DNA of 12,848 nt from Actinomycetota bacterium. GTDB taxonomy: Bacteria; Actinomycetota; UBA4738. Position 1 is the first letter of the stretch. Each line of letters opens with the position of its first letter. The position numbers and the translations under genes are program-made. The stretch lies in the NCBI GenBank assembly GCA_005888465.1, contig VAYJ01000026.1, positions 2,411-15,258 on the forward strand. Reading direction: 5' to 3'. This document shows positions 1 through 5,879 of the stretch, piece after piece. Under the pieces are notes generated by a model. The model searched no databases and had not been told where the DNA came from. It saw only the letters and a program-made list of their open reading frames with translations.

Positions 1-429
1 CCCGGAGAGCCTGGCGGCGATGCCCGAGTCGATCGCCGAGCCGCCGACCGCGACCTCGCGGATGGCGTGGATCAGCTCGTCGCCCTGCGCGAGCCGGTCC
101 TTCAGCAGGTAGGCGAGGCCACTCTGGCCATGCCCGAGGAGGGCGAGCGCGTACTCCTCGTCGTCGTGCGAGGAGAGCACCACGACGCCGGTGCCGGGGT
201 GGCGCTCGCGGATCGCGTGGGCGCACTCGATCCCCTCGAGCCGGAAGGTGGGAGGCATCTTGATGTCGGTGATCACGACGTTCGGTACGTGCTCCGCCGC
301 CGCCGCCAGGAGCGTGGGAGCGTCTTCGGCCACGCCGACCACCTCGATGTCGTCGGAGAGCGAGAGCAGGCCCCGGATACCCTCGCGGACGAGCACGTTG
401 TCGTCCCCCAGCACCACACGGATCGTCAT
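1..429 (-). CDS. NarL/FixJ-type response regulator, receiver part (C-terminus beyond window edge)
   Basis: Reading the minus strand from the ATG at 429 gives 143 codons without a stop, so the gene runs off the left edge. The protein starts MTIRVVLGDDNVLVREG and is a complete CheY-like receiver. It has the acidic pair D9/D10, the phospho-acceptor D55 in VVITDIKMPP, a VVLSS switch region and the lysine of AYLLKDR. The visible part ends in the linker (SAIDSGIAARLSG), so a LuxR-type helix-turn-helix output domain is expected but not seen. A GGAAGG ribosome-binding sequence lies 9 nt before the ATG. It is divergent from the paralogue at 462, with 32 bp between the starts, and the two share long stretches of receiver sequence (GVVVLS, YALALL/YAYALL, GLAYLLK). 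It probably controls transcription after phosphorylation by a HisKA_3 kinase such as the one at 1580. The family call is firm; the DNA-binding role is inferred. Confidence 0.9.
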   Translation of the reverse strand, partial: MTIRVVLGDDNVLVREGIRGLLSLSDDIEVVGVAEDAPTLLAAAAEHVPNVVITDIKMPPTFRLEGIECAHAIRERHPGTGVVVLSSHDDEEYALALLGHGQSGLAYLLKDRLAQGDELIHAIREVAVGGSAIDSGIAARLSG

Positions 430-449
430 GCCGGCGGCCCTTCCGGCGA

Positions 450-455
450 TAGCAT
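450..455 (+). promoter_or_regulatory. Putative -10 element (TAGCAT) of a leaderless gene
   Basis: TAGCAT matches the actinobacterial TANNNT -10 pattern and ends exactly 6 nt before the GTG at 462. That places a normal transcription start at or next to the first base of the start codon. No Shine-Dalgarno sequence precedes this GTG. The hexamer sits in the 32-bp gap shared with the divergent regulator starting at 429. Inference from spacing only. Confidence 0.45.
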
Positions 456-461
456 CCTGCC

Positions 462-1085
462 GTGGCGCTTCGGGTCGTGCTCGCCGAGGACAACTACCTG
501 GTCCGCGAAGGAGCGTCCGCGCTCCTCGCGACGGCCGACGACGCAGCCGTCGAGAAGCTCGCTCCCGACGCGGTCCTCACTGACATCCGGATGCCTCCCT
601 CGCATACCGACGAGGGCATTCGGGCCGCGCTGCAGATCCGCCGGGACCATCCGGCGACCGGCGTCGTGGTCCTCTCCCAGTACGCGGAGGGCGACTACGC
701 CTACGCGCTCCTGGCGAACGGCGCGGCTGGGCTCGCTTACCTCCTGAAGGAGCGCGTGGCCAACCTCGAGGAGATCGTCCATGCGCTGCAGACGGTTGCG
801 GCCGGCGGATCGGTCCTCGACCCGAGGGTCGTCGAGGAGTTGGTCGCTGCTCGGCATGCGGCGGAGGGCTCGCCCCTGGCCCAGCTCACCGATCGCGAGC
901 GCGAGGTGCTCGCGCAGATGGCGCAGGGAAAGAACAACGCGGGGATCGCCCGGTCCCTCTTCCTCTCCGAGCGCGCGATCGAGAAGCACATCAACGCGCT
1001 CTTCCATAAGCTGGGGCTCTCTGAGGAGACCGACGTGCACCGCCGCGTCATGGCCGTGCTCGCGTTCCTGAGGGACGCACCCTAG
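462..1085 (+). CDS. LuxR-family response regulator with a shortened receiver domain
   Basis: A 207-aa NarL/FixJ-type regulator: receiver at about residues 3-118, LuxR/GerE helix-turn-helix at about 139-200 (QLTDREREVLAQMAQG, then SERAIEKHINALFHKLG). The receiver keeps E9/D10, the phospho-acceptor D41 (VLTDIRMPP), S72 and K96. However, D41 lies 14 residues earlier than D55 of the paralogue encoded at 1-429. Alignment shows that the segment after LLATADD, which should carry beta-strand 2 and most of helix 2, is missing, a net in-frame loss of 42 nt. This would be expected to damage the alpha/beta fold, so the protein may be impaired or work without phosphorylation. The GTG start was chosen because MALRVVLAEDN is the normal receiver N-terminus and a -10-like TAGCAT lies 6 nt upstream. 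It converges on the single-domain receiver gene ending at 1096. Confidence 0.9.
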   Translation: MALRVVLAEDNYLVREGASALLATADDAAVEKLAPDAVLTDIRMPPSHTDEGIRAALQIRRDHPATGVVVLSQYAEGDYAYALLANGAAGLAYLLKERVANLEEIVHALQTVAAGGSVLDPRVVEELVAARHAAEGSPLAQLTDREREVLAQMAQGKNNAGIARSLFLSERAIEKHINALFHKLGLSEETDVHRRVMAVLAFLRDAP

Positions 1086-1095
1086 CCGCACGAGC

Positions 1096-1467
1096 TCACA
1101 CCGTCGCCGCCGTCCAGGCGGCCTCGAGCCGGTCGGGCCCGAAGGCCGACTTCGAGATGAACGCCGCCGCGCCACATTCCGCGATGCGCGGACCGAACTC
1201 GGCCTCCTCGTACGTCGAGAGCAGGAGCACGACGATCCGGCTGGCGTGGTCGGCGAGGATCTGCCGGGTCGCCTCGAGCCCGTCGATGCCCGGCAGGTTC
1301 ACGTCCATCAAGATCAGATCGGGCGCGAGCTCGCGAGCCATCTCGACCGAAGACTCGCCGGTGATCGCCTCGCCCGCCACCTCGAATCCGTCCGTTGCCT
1401 CCACGACCATCCGGGCCGCCTCCCGGAACGGCTCCTGATCGTCCACGATCAGCACCCGAATGCTCAT
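1096..1467 (-). CDS. Single-domain response regulator (stand-alone receiver)
   Basis: A 123-aa protein consisting of a CheY-like receiver and nothing else. It begins MSIRVLIVDDQEPFREA, with acidic pocket D9/D10, phospho-acceptor D55 (LILMDVNLPG), S84/T85 in the switch strand and K106 (FISKSAF). Translation stops right after the last helix, so there is no DNA-binding or enzymatic output domain. Such proteins normally act by protein-protein contact or as phosphate sinks or intermediates. The same reading frame is open upstream to 1719, but that would overlap the divergent kinase; the ATG at 1467 gives the standard receiver start and has a -10-like hexamer 6 nt upstream. It is divergent from the histidine kinase at 1580 with 112 bp between starts, which makes that kinase its likeliest partner (inference). 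Its 3' end lies 10 bp from the convergent regulator. Confidence 0.87.
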   Translation of the reverse strand: MSIRVLIVDDQEPFREAARMVVEATDGFEVAGEAITGESSVEMARELAPDLILMDVNLPGIDGLEATRQILADHASRIVVLLLSTYEEAEFGPRIAECGAAAFISKSAFGPDRLEAAWTAATV

Positions 1468-1473
1468 GCCGAG

Positions 1474-1479
1474 AGCGTC
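1474..1479 (-). promoter_or_regulatory. Putative -10 element (GACGCT) for leaderless receiver gene
   Basis: On the minus strand GACGCT lies 6 nt before the ATG at 1467, the same spacing as TAGCAT before 462 and TACGCT before 8500. It keeps the A at position 2 and T at position 6 of TANNNT but has G at position 1. There is no Shine-Dalgarno sequence in front of this start. Weak alone; it gains support from the recurring spacing. Confidence 0.3.
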
Positions 1480-1519
1480 CCACCCGCGGGCGTCACGCGC
1501 CAATGGTGCAGCCACGACT

Positions 1520-1558
1520 AGACGGTGGGGGTAGCACCCTTTCGGAGCGCGACCGTCT
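1520..1558. repeat. Inverted repeat in the divergent kinase/receiver promoter region
   Basis: AGACGGT (1520-1526) and ACCGTCT (1552-1558) are perfect 7-bp inverted arms separated by 25 nt. They lie between the divergent starts at 1467 and 1580 and just upstream of the -10-like GACAAT for the kinase. This could be an operator for one of the neighbouring LuxR-type regulators, but arms of this size can arise by chance. Confidence 0.25.
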
Positions 1559-1562
1559 CGGG

Positions 1563-1568
1563 GACAAT
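1563..1568 (+). promoter_or_regulatory. Putative -10 element (GACAAT) of the histidine kinase gene
   Basis: GACAAT differs from TACAAT/TATAAT-type hexamers at few positions and ends 11 nt before the ATG at 1580, implying a leader of only a few bases. The region 17 nt upstream (TTTCGG) is at best a poor -35 match. Confidence 0.3.
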
Positions 1569-1579
1569 CGAGGCCGATC

Positions 1580-4240
1580 ATGATCGACGTGAGCACCCCT
1601 GCCCGAACGGGCTCGGCCGGGGCCGGCAGCACCTGGCGCTGGCTCTCGCGCGTCGCGTGGCCCCTGGGCGTGTTGAGCCTGCTCCTGACGGCCGCGTCGG
1701 GGATCTTCGCCATCCTCAACCTGCACGCCTTCCGGTCGGTCGACGAGGCCGACCCGGTGAGCCTGATCCTGCCGATCAGCTACGCGATCATGGGCGGGTT
1801 CCTCGCGACCCGTCATTCCCGCAACCCGATCGGATGGATCTTCCTCGGTATGGCCCTCTGCGGCTCTCTGGCCGGGCTCTCGAACGAGTACGTGTTCCGG
1901 AGCTCTCACTTCCACCAATTGCCCGGGGTCGCCTGGGTGGCCTGGCCGCACGACTGGCTGATCTGGCTGGTGTTCCCAGCTGGCCTTGCCTCGTTCTTCT
2001 TCCTGCTCTTCCCCGACGGGCACTTCCAGTCGCGACGCTGGCGGCGGCTGGGCATCTTCGCCGCTGTGCTGATCGCGATGGGCACGGTCCTCACGATGCT
2101 CGAGAAGACGATCGAGCTCACGGGATCGCCGTCGATCCGAAACCCCCTCATTCCGCTCGTCAACCTCAACGGCCCACTCGGGATCCTCCAGTGGCCGCCC
2201 GCGCTCATCGTCCTGGTGGCGGCCATGGTGGGGGTCATCCTCCGGATGCGGCGAGCGACGGGTGAGACACGTCAGCAGCTCCGGTGGCTCGCCTACGCGG
2301 CGGGGGCGACCGGGGTCGGGATCGTGGCCATCGTGGTCGCCTCGTCCATCGATCCCCAGCTCTCCAACGCGTGGTTCGACCTTGTGATCCTCCTCGGGTT
2401 CGGCATCGCGGTGCCGGTCAGCTGCGCGATCGCGATCCTGAAGTTCGGCCTCTACGACCTGGATATCGTCGTGAGCAAGACCGTCGTGTACGCGGTGCTC
2501 GCCGCGTTCTTCACCGCCGTGTATCTCGCGGTCGTGGTCGGCATCGGGACCGCCGTTGGGTCCCGGCGCAATCCGTTCCTCACCCTGGCGGCCGCGGCTC
2601 TCATCGCTGTCGCCTTCAACCCCGTCCGCGAGCGAGCCAAGCACGTCGCGAACCGACTGGTGTATGGCAAGCGCGCCTCGCCGTACGAGGTGCTCTCGGA
2701 GTTCGTCGAACAGATGGGCGTCACGTACTCGCTCGAGGATGTCCTCCCCCGCATGGCCGCGATCCTGGGCGAGGGGACGGGCGCGCGCCAGGCGCTCGTG
2801 TGGCTCAGGATCGGTCGGGAGCTTCGCCCCGCGGCCTCTTGGGGCGAGGACCGAGGCGGCCTCGTGCCGCTCCCGGCCTCCAACGGCGAGCTGCCCGACT
2901 TCGCCGGCATGTCGAAGGTCGTCGCCGTTCGCGACGGGGGCGACCTCCTCGGCGCGCTCACCGTGACGAAGCCGCTGAACGAGCCCCTCTCCGCCGCCGA
3001 GGGGAAGCTCGTGGACCACCTCGCCGCGCAGGCCGGACTGGTGCTCCGCAACGTTCGGCTGACCGAGGAACTGCGCGCCAACCTGGAGGAGCTGCGCGCC
3101 TCGCGCCAGCGGATCGTGGCCGCCCAGGACGCTGCCGCGCGTCGGCTCGAGCGCAACATCCACGACGGCGCGCAGCAACAGCTGGTCGCGCTCGCGGTGA
3201 AGCTTCGCCTGGTCGACGGGTTCGTCGGGCGCGACGAGGCACGGGCTCACGCGATGTTGGGCGAGCTGCAGGCCGAATCGCAGGACGCGCTCGAGACGCT
3301 CCGCGACCTGGCGCGGGGCATCTACCCGCCCCTGCTCGCGGACCGGGGTCTGCTGTCGGCGCTCGAGGCCCAGGCCCGCAAGAGCCCGTTCCCGATCAGG
3401 ATCGAGGCCGACGGCGTCGGCCGGTACCCGCAGGACCAGGAGGCGGCCCTCTACTTCTGTGCGCTCGAGGCCCTGCAGAACGTGACGAAGTACGCGAACG
3501 AGCCCCTCTCCGCCGCCGAGGGGAAGCTCGTGGACCACCTCGCCGCGCAGGCCGGACTGGTGCTCCGCAACGTTCGGCTGACCGAGGAACTGCGCGCCAA
3601 CCTGGAGGAGCTGCGCGCCTCGCGCCAGCGGATCGTGGCCGCCCAGGACGCTGCCGCGCGTCGGCTCGAGCGCAACATCCACGACGGCGCGCAGCAACAG
3701 CTGGTCGCGCTCGCGGTGAAGCTTCGCCTGGTCGACGGGTTCGTCGGGCGCGACGAGGCACGGGCTCACGCGATGTTGGGCGAGCTGCAGGCCGAATCGC
3801 AGGACGCGCTCGAGACGCTCCGCGACCTGGCGCGGGGCATCTACCCGCCCCTGCTCGCGGACCGGGGTCTGCTGTCGGCGCTCGAGGCCCAGGCCCGCAA
3901 GAGCCCGTTCCCGATCAGGATCGAGGCCGACGGCGTCGGCCGGTACCCGCAGGACCAGGAGGCGGCCCTCTACTTCTGTGCGCTCGAGGCCCTGCAGAAC
4001 GTGACGAAGTACGCCGACGCTACGAACGTCACGCTGCGGCTTCGCGAAAGCGATGGCCGCGTCGCGTTCGAAGTGTCTGACGACGGCAGGGGCTTCGACC
4101 CATCGACGACCCGACAGGGCACCGGCCTGCAGGGCATGGCAGATCGGATGGCCGCGCTCGCGGGAGAACTCGTCGTGACCTCGGCGCCCGGCGCCGGGAC
4201 CTCGGTCGTGGGCAGCTTTCCCCTCGCTCGGCCGGCATGA
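1580..4240 (+). CDS. Membrane-anchored histidine kinase (HisKA_3 type) with internally duplicated DHp region
   Basis: An 886-aa sensor kinase. About ten hydrophobic segments fill residues 25-350; the last (around VVYAVLAAFFTAVYLAVVVG) is followed by a GAF-like region (about 365-485) and a short coiled coil (ELRANLEELRASRQRI). The HisKA_3 phospho-acceptor motif RLERNIHDGAQQQL occurs twice, with candidate histidines H528 and H701. Residues 467-639 and 640-812 are identical, encoded by a perfect tandem duplication. Each copy ends at the N box of the ATPase domain (EALQNVTKYA). Only the second copy continues into the D/G boxes (DDGRGFD at 834-840, GTGLQGM at 847-853), so only it has a complete HATPase_c domain. 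Without one unit the protein would be 713 aa, a normal length. It autophosphorylates a histidine and passes phosphate to a receiver; the divergent stand-alone receiver at 1096-1467 and the nearby LuxR-type regulators are likely partners. Signal unknown. Confidence 0.93.
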   Translation: MIDVSTPARTGSAGAGSTWRWLSRVAWPLGVLSLLLTAASGIFAILNLHAFRSVDEADPVSLILPISYAIMGGFLATRHSRNPIGWIFLGMALCGSLAGLSNEYVFRSSHFHQLPGVAWVAWPHDWLIWLVFPAGLASFFFLLFPDGHFQSRRWRRLGIFAAVLIAMGTVLTMLEKTIELTGSPSIRNPLIPLVNLNGPLGILQWPPALIVLVAAMVGVILRMRRATGETRQQLRWLAYAAGATGVGIVAIVVASSIDPQLSNAWFDLVILLGFGIAVPVSCAIAILKFGLYDLDIVVSKTVVYAVLAAFFTAVYLAVVVGIGTAVGSRRNPFLTLAAAALIAVAFNPVRERAKHVANRLVYGKRASPYEVLSEFVEQMGVTYSLEDVLPRMAAILGEGTGARQALVWLRIGRELRPAASWGEDRGGLVPLPASNGELPDFAGMSKVVAVRDGGDLLGALTVTKPLNEPLSAAEGKLVDHLAAQAGLVLRNVRLTEELRANLEELRASRQRIVAAQDAAARRLERNIHDGAQQQLVALAVKLRLVDGFVGRDEARAHAMLGELQAESQDALETLRDLARGIYPPLLADRGLLSALEAQARKSPFPIRIEADGVGRYPQDQEAALYFCALEALQNVTKYANEPLSAAEGKLVDHLAAQAGLVLRNVRLTEELRANLEELRASRQRIVAAQDAAARRLERNIHDGAQQQLVALAVKLRLVDGFVGRDEARAHAMLGELQAESQDALETLRDLARGIYPPLLADRGLLSALEAQARKSPFPIRIEADGVGRYPQDQEAALYFCALEALQNVTKYADATNVTLRLRESDGRVAFEVSDDGRGFDPSTTRQGTGLQGMADRMAALAGELVVTSAPGAGTSVVGSFPLARPA
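2977..4014 (+). repeat. Perfect 519-bp in-frame tandem duplication (2 copies)
   Basis: Copy 1 is 2977-3495 and copy 2 is 3496-4014. I compared them base by base and found no difference. The unit is 519 bp (173 codons), so the reading frame is kept. The copies abut directly. The sequences flanking the ends (CCGCTG/AACGAG on the left, TACGC/CGACGC on the right) share no more than a base or so of homology, so the event does not look like recombination between pre-existing repeats. Identity at synonymous sites means it is very recent or an assembly artefact. Confidence 0.97.
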
Positions 4241-4246
4241 GCACGC

Positions 4247-4279
4247 AAACGGCCCGGGCCTTCTGCCCGGGCCGTTTTT
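4247..4279. terminator. Bidirectional intrinsic terminator
   Basis: Perfect 13-bp arms, AAACGGCCCGGGC (4247-4259) and GCCCGGGCCGTTT (4265-4277), enclose a 5-nt loop. On the plus strand a TTTTT run follows; on the minus strand the AAA at the outer end gives a short U tract. It sits between the convergent kinase gene (ends 4240) and the CLCNY-protein gene (ends 4295) and should serve both. Confidence 0.9.
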
Positions 4280-4294
4280 GCGAAATGCGATCGA

Positions 4295-4699
4295 TCAGTA
4301 GTTGCAGAGGCAGCCGTCGCTGATGGTGAGGACGGCGTTATCCCCGACGGAACCCGAGGTGATGACCGCGTAGACGGACTCCCCCTCGAGCTTTTCAATC
4401 GTGAGGCCCGCGGGGACCTTGATCGTGAGCTGCAGGGCTCCCGAGTTCCCGACTGGCGCCATGGGCCCGCGGTCCTTGCCGTTGACGAACAGCTCGGCCG
4501 TGGTTCCGTCCACCGGCTGGCCGCCCGGCGTGAGCACCCAGTGCAAATGCGGCGTCGAGACGCCCCTCACGCACAGCACCAACGAGTCCAGACCGTTACC
4601 GGTCCAGGTGACCTGCTGATCGGCTCGGGCTGCGCTCGCACCGAAGACCGTCCCCAGCATCATGGCCGAAACAGCCAGACTGACGAGTGTTCTCTTCAT
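4295..4699 (-). CDS. Small secreted protein ending in CLCNY, copy 1 (family not recognised)
   Basis: A 134-aa protein with a classical Sec signal peptide: MKRTL, a hydrophobic core of about 15 residues, then SAARA at 22-26 with cleavage predicted before DQQVTW. The mature part (108 aa) looks beta-rich, with motifs VTWTGNGLDS, CVRG, TPHLHWVLTPG, TTAELFVNGKD and VGNSGALQLTI, ending in a compact SDGCLCNY. It has three cysteines (one in LCVRG, two in CLC), so a disulfide is possible after export. The second copy at 11740-12144 has the same length; I count 89 of 108 identical mature residues, with the last 20 or so identical. I do not recognise the family and assign no function. The ATG follows a purine-rich AAGGGGGAACGGGGG stretch. 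The gene is monocistronic, divergent from the sigma-factor gene, and shares a terminator with the kinase. Confidence 0.88.
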   Translation of the reverse strand: MKRTLVSLAVSAMMLGTVFGASAARADQQVTWTGNGLDSLVLCVRGVSTPHLHWVLTPGGQPVDGTTAELFVNGKDRGPMAPVGNSGALQLTIKVPAGLTIEKLEGESVYAVITSGSVGDNAVLTISDGCLCNY

Positions 4700-4740
4700 C
4701 CCCCGTTCCCCCTTTCCACCCCGGACCAGGTGGAACCTGC

Positions 4741-4746
4741 AATCTA
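4741..4746 (-). promoter_or_regulatory. Putative -10 element (TAGATT) of CLCNY gene 1
   Basis: On the minus strand TAGATT fits TANNNT and lies about 40 nt upstream of the ATG at 4699, leaving room for a leader with the G-rich ribosome-binding stretch. It sits in a short direct repeat (GGGCTAG twice, 9 nt apart). No convincing -35 box is visible. Confidence 0.3.
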
Positions 4747-4846
4747 GCCCATCGACCTAGCCCGAGACCAGCGCGAACGAAATAAACCGGGGTGCGATCT
4801 ACCACACACCAAGGGCGGTGCGTCCTCCTGCCACGGCTGAGCGCTT

Positions 4847-4873
4847 GGTCACACCGGCCCGGCGCGCCTCGTC
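4847..4873 (+). promoter_or_regulatory. Candidate ECF41-type autoregulatory promoter
   Basis: GGTCACA (4847-4853) is followed after exactly 16 nt by CGTC (4870-4873), directly upstream of the sigma-factor gene at 4889. The target promoter described for ECF41 sigma factors, as I recall it, is TGTCACA in the -35 region and CGTC in the -10 region about 16 nt apart, so six of seven -35 bases and all four -10 bases match. The expected start site, some 6-8 nt after CGTC, would fall within the AGGAGGGG ribosome-binding sequence, giving a very short leader. Confidence 0.6.
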
Positions 4874-4888
4874 ACTAGGAGGGGCAAC

Positions 4889-5758
4889 ATGGGCGATAAC
4901 GACAGGCTGGCGGAGCGCTTCGAGCTGGACCGCAGGCGCCTGCGCGCGGTCGCCTACCGGATGCTCGGCTCGGTGCACGAAGCCGACGACGCCGTCCAGG
5001 AGGCGTGGCTCCGACTCGGCCGCCCCGGCGCGAGCGGCGTCGAGAACTTGAGCGGGTGGCTCACCACGGTCGTCGCGCGCGTGTGCCTGGACATGATGCG
5101 GGCGAAGAAGGCGAAGCGCGAGAATCCCCTGGACGAGGTGCCCGCCGACGCGTTCGTGGCTACTGCGGGCGATCCCGAACGCGACGCGCTCCTGGGGGAC
5201 TCCGTCGGACTGGCGCTCCTGGTAGTCCTCGAGACGCTCACGCCGGCCGAGCGCGTCTCGTTCGTTCTGCACGATCTCTTCGCGGTGCCGTTCGAGGACA
5301 TCGCGCCCATCGTGGGGCGCTCACCGGCTGCGGCGCGCCAGCTCGCGAGCCGCGCACGGCGCCGGGTGCGGGGCGCGGAGGCCACCAACGAACCGGATCG
5401 ACTGCGCCAGAGGGCGATCGTCGAGGCCTTCCTCGGCGCGTCGCGCGGTGGCGACCTCGGTGCGCTGGTCGCCCTGCTCGATCCCGACGTCGTGTTCAGC
5501 GCCGACGACGCGGCGGTGCGCATGGGTGCTGAGGCCAAGGTGCGCGGAGCCGACGCGGTAGCCGGAACGTTCGCCGGCCGCGCGCGCGTCGCCCAGCCGG
5601 CCATCGTGGACGGAATACCCGGCGCCGTCTGGCTTGCCGGTGGCGTGCCTCGGGTCGTCTTTCGCTTCACGATCGACCGCGACCGAATCACCACAATCGA
5701 GTTGGTGGCCGATCCGGGGCGGATTCAGGAGCTTGACCTGGTCATTCTCGCGGGCTGA
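4889..5758 (+). CDS. ECF41-like RNA polymerase sigma factor with C-terminal SnoaL-like domain (SigJ type)
   Basis: A 289-aa sigma-70-family protein. Region 2 spans about residues 8-75 (RLRAVAYRMLGSVHEADDAV, then GWLTTVVARVCLDMMR). Region 4 spans about 108-160 (LETLTPAERVSFVLHDLFAV, then the FEDIAPIVGRSPAAARQLAS helix-turn-helix). A SnoaL/NTF2-like domain follows from about 172 to 285. This fused C-terminal domain defines ECF41; it replaces an anti-sigma factor and modulates activity from within. The family's DGGGK motif is degenerate here (DDAAVRMGAEAKVRGAD, 206-222), and the NPDKL motif appears as DPGRI (275-279). The ATG has AGGAGG 6 nt upstream (4877-4882). An ECF41-style promoter precedes the gene, suggesting autoregulation. 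The usual partner, a carboxymuconolactone-decarboxylase, oxidoreductase or epimerase gene, is not adjacent. Family call firm; stimulus unknown. Confidence 0.93.
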   Translation: MGDNDRLAERFELDRRRLRAVAYRMLGSVHEADDAVQEAWLRLGRPGASGVENLSGWLTTVVARVCLDMMRAKKAKRENPLDEVPADAFVATAGDPERDALLGDSVGLALLVVLETLTPAERVSFVLHDLFAVPFEDIAPIVGRSPAAARQLASRARRRVRGAEATNEPDRLRQRAIVEAFLGASRGGDLGALVALLDPDVVFSADDAAVRMGAEAKVRGADAVAGTFAGRARVAQPAIVDGIPGAVWLAGGVPRVVFRFTIDRDRITTIELVADPGRIQELDLVILAG

Positions 5759-5867
5759 GGCAGCTTGAGCGAGGGCGAACCTGCCTATCGTCCCCAGAAG
5801 GGAGGAGCACGCACCGGTGTTCCGTGGTCGGCCCCAAGTAGGGTGCAACGCCCTGCTCCGCTGGGAC

Positions 5868-5873
5868 GATGTT
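5868..5873 (+). promoter_or_regulatory. Putative -10-like hexamer (GATGTT) of repeat-protein gene
   Basis: GATGTT ends 6 nt before the ATG at 5880, the same spacing seen before 462, 1467 and 8500, and keeps the key A2 and T6 positions. It supports a leaderless start at 5880. The competing in-frame GTG at 5817 has GGAGG (5801-5805) 11 nt upstream. Weak evidence. Confidence 0.22.
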
Positions 5874-5879
5874 CGAAAC

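Noticed and set aside
67..747. Plus-strand open frame over the left-edge regulator and the start of the second regulator
   Set aside because: The minus-strand receiver at 1-429 and the plus-strand receiver from 462 (another frame) have all the expected conserved residues; this frame has none.
1493..3769. A 758-codon open frame on the minus strand opposite the histidine kinase
   Set aside because: It lies antisense to a clear kinase, is low-complexity (Arg/Glu/Asp/Gln-rich), contains no domain, and owes part of its length to the 519-bp duplication. Long antisense frames are expected in GC-rich DNA.
5817..5879. GTG at 5817 as start of the repeat protein
   Set aside because: It would put 21 extra residues before the signal peptide. 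A GGAGG lies 11 nt upstream, so it remains a possible alternative.
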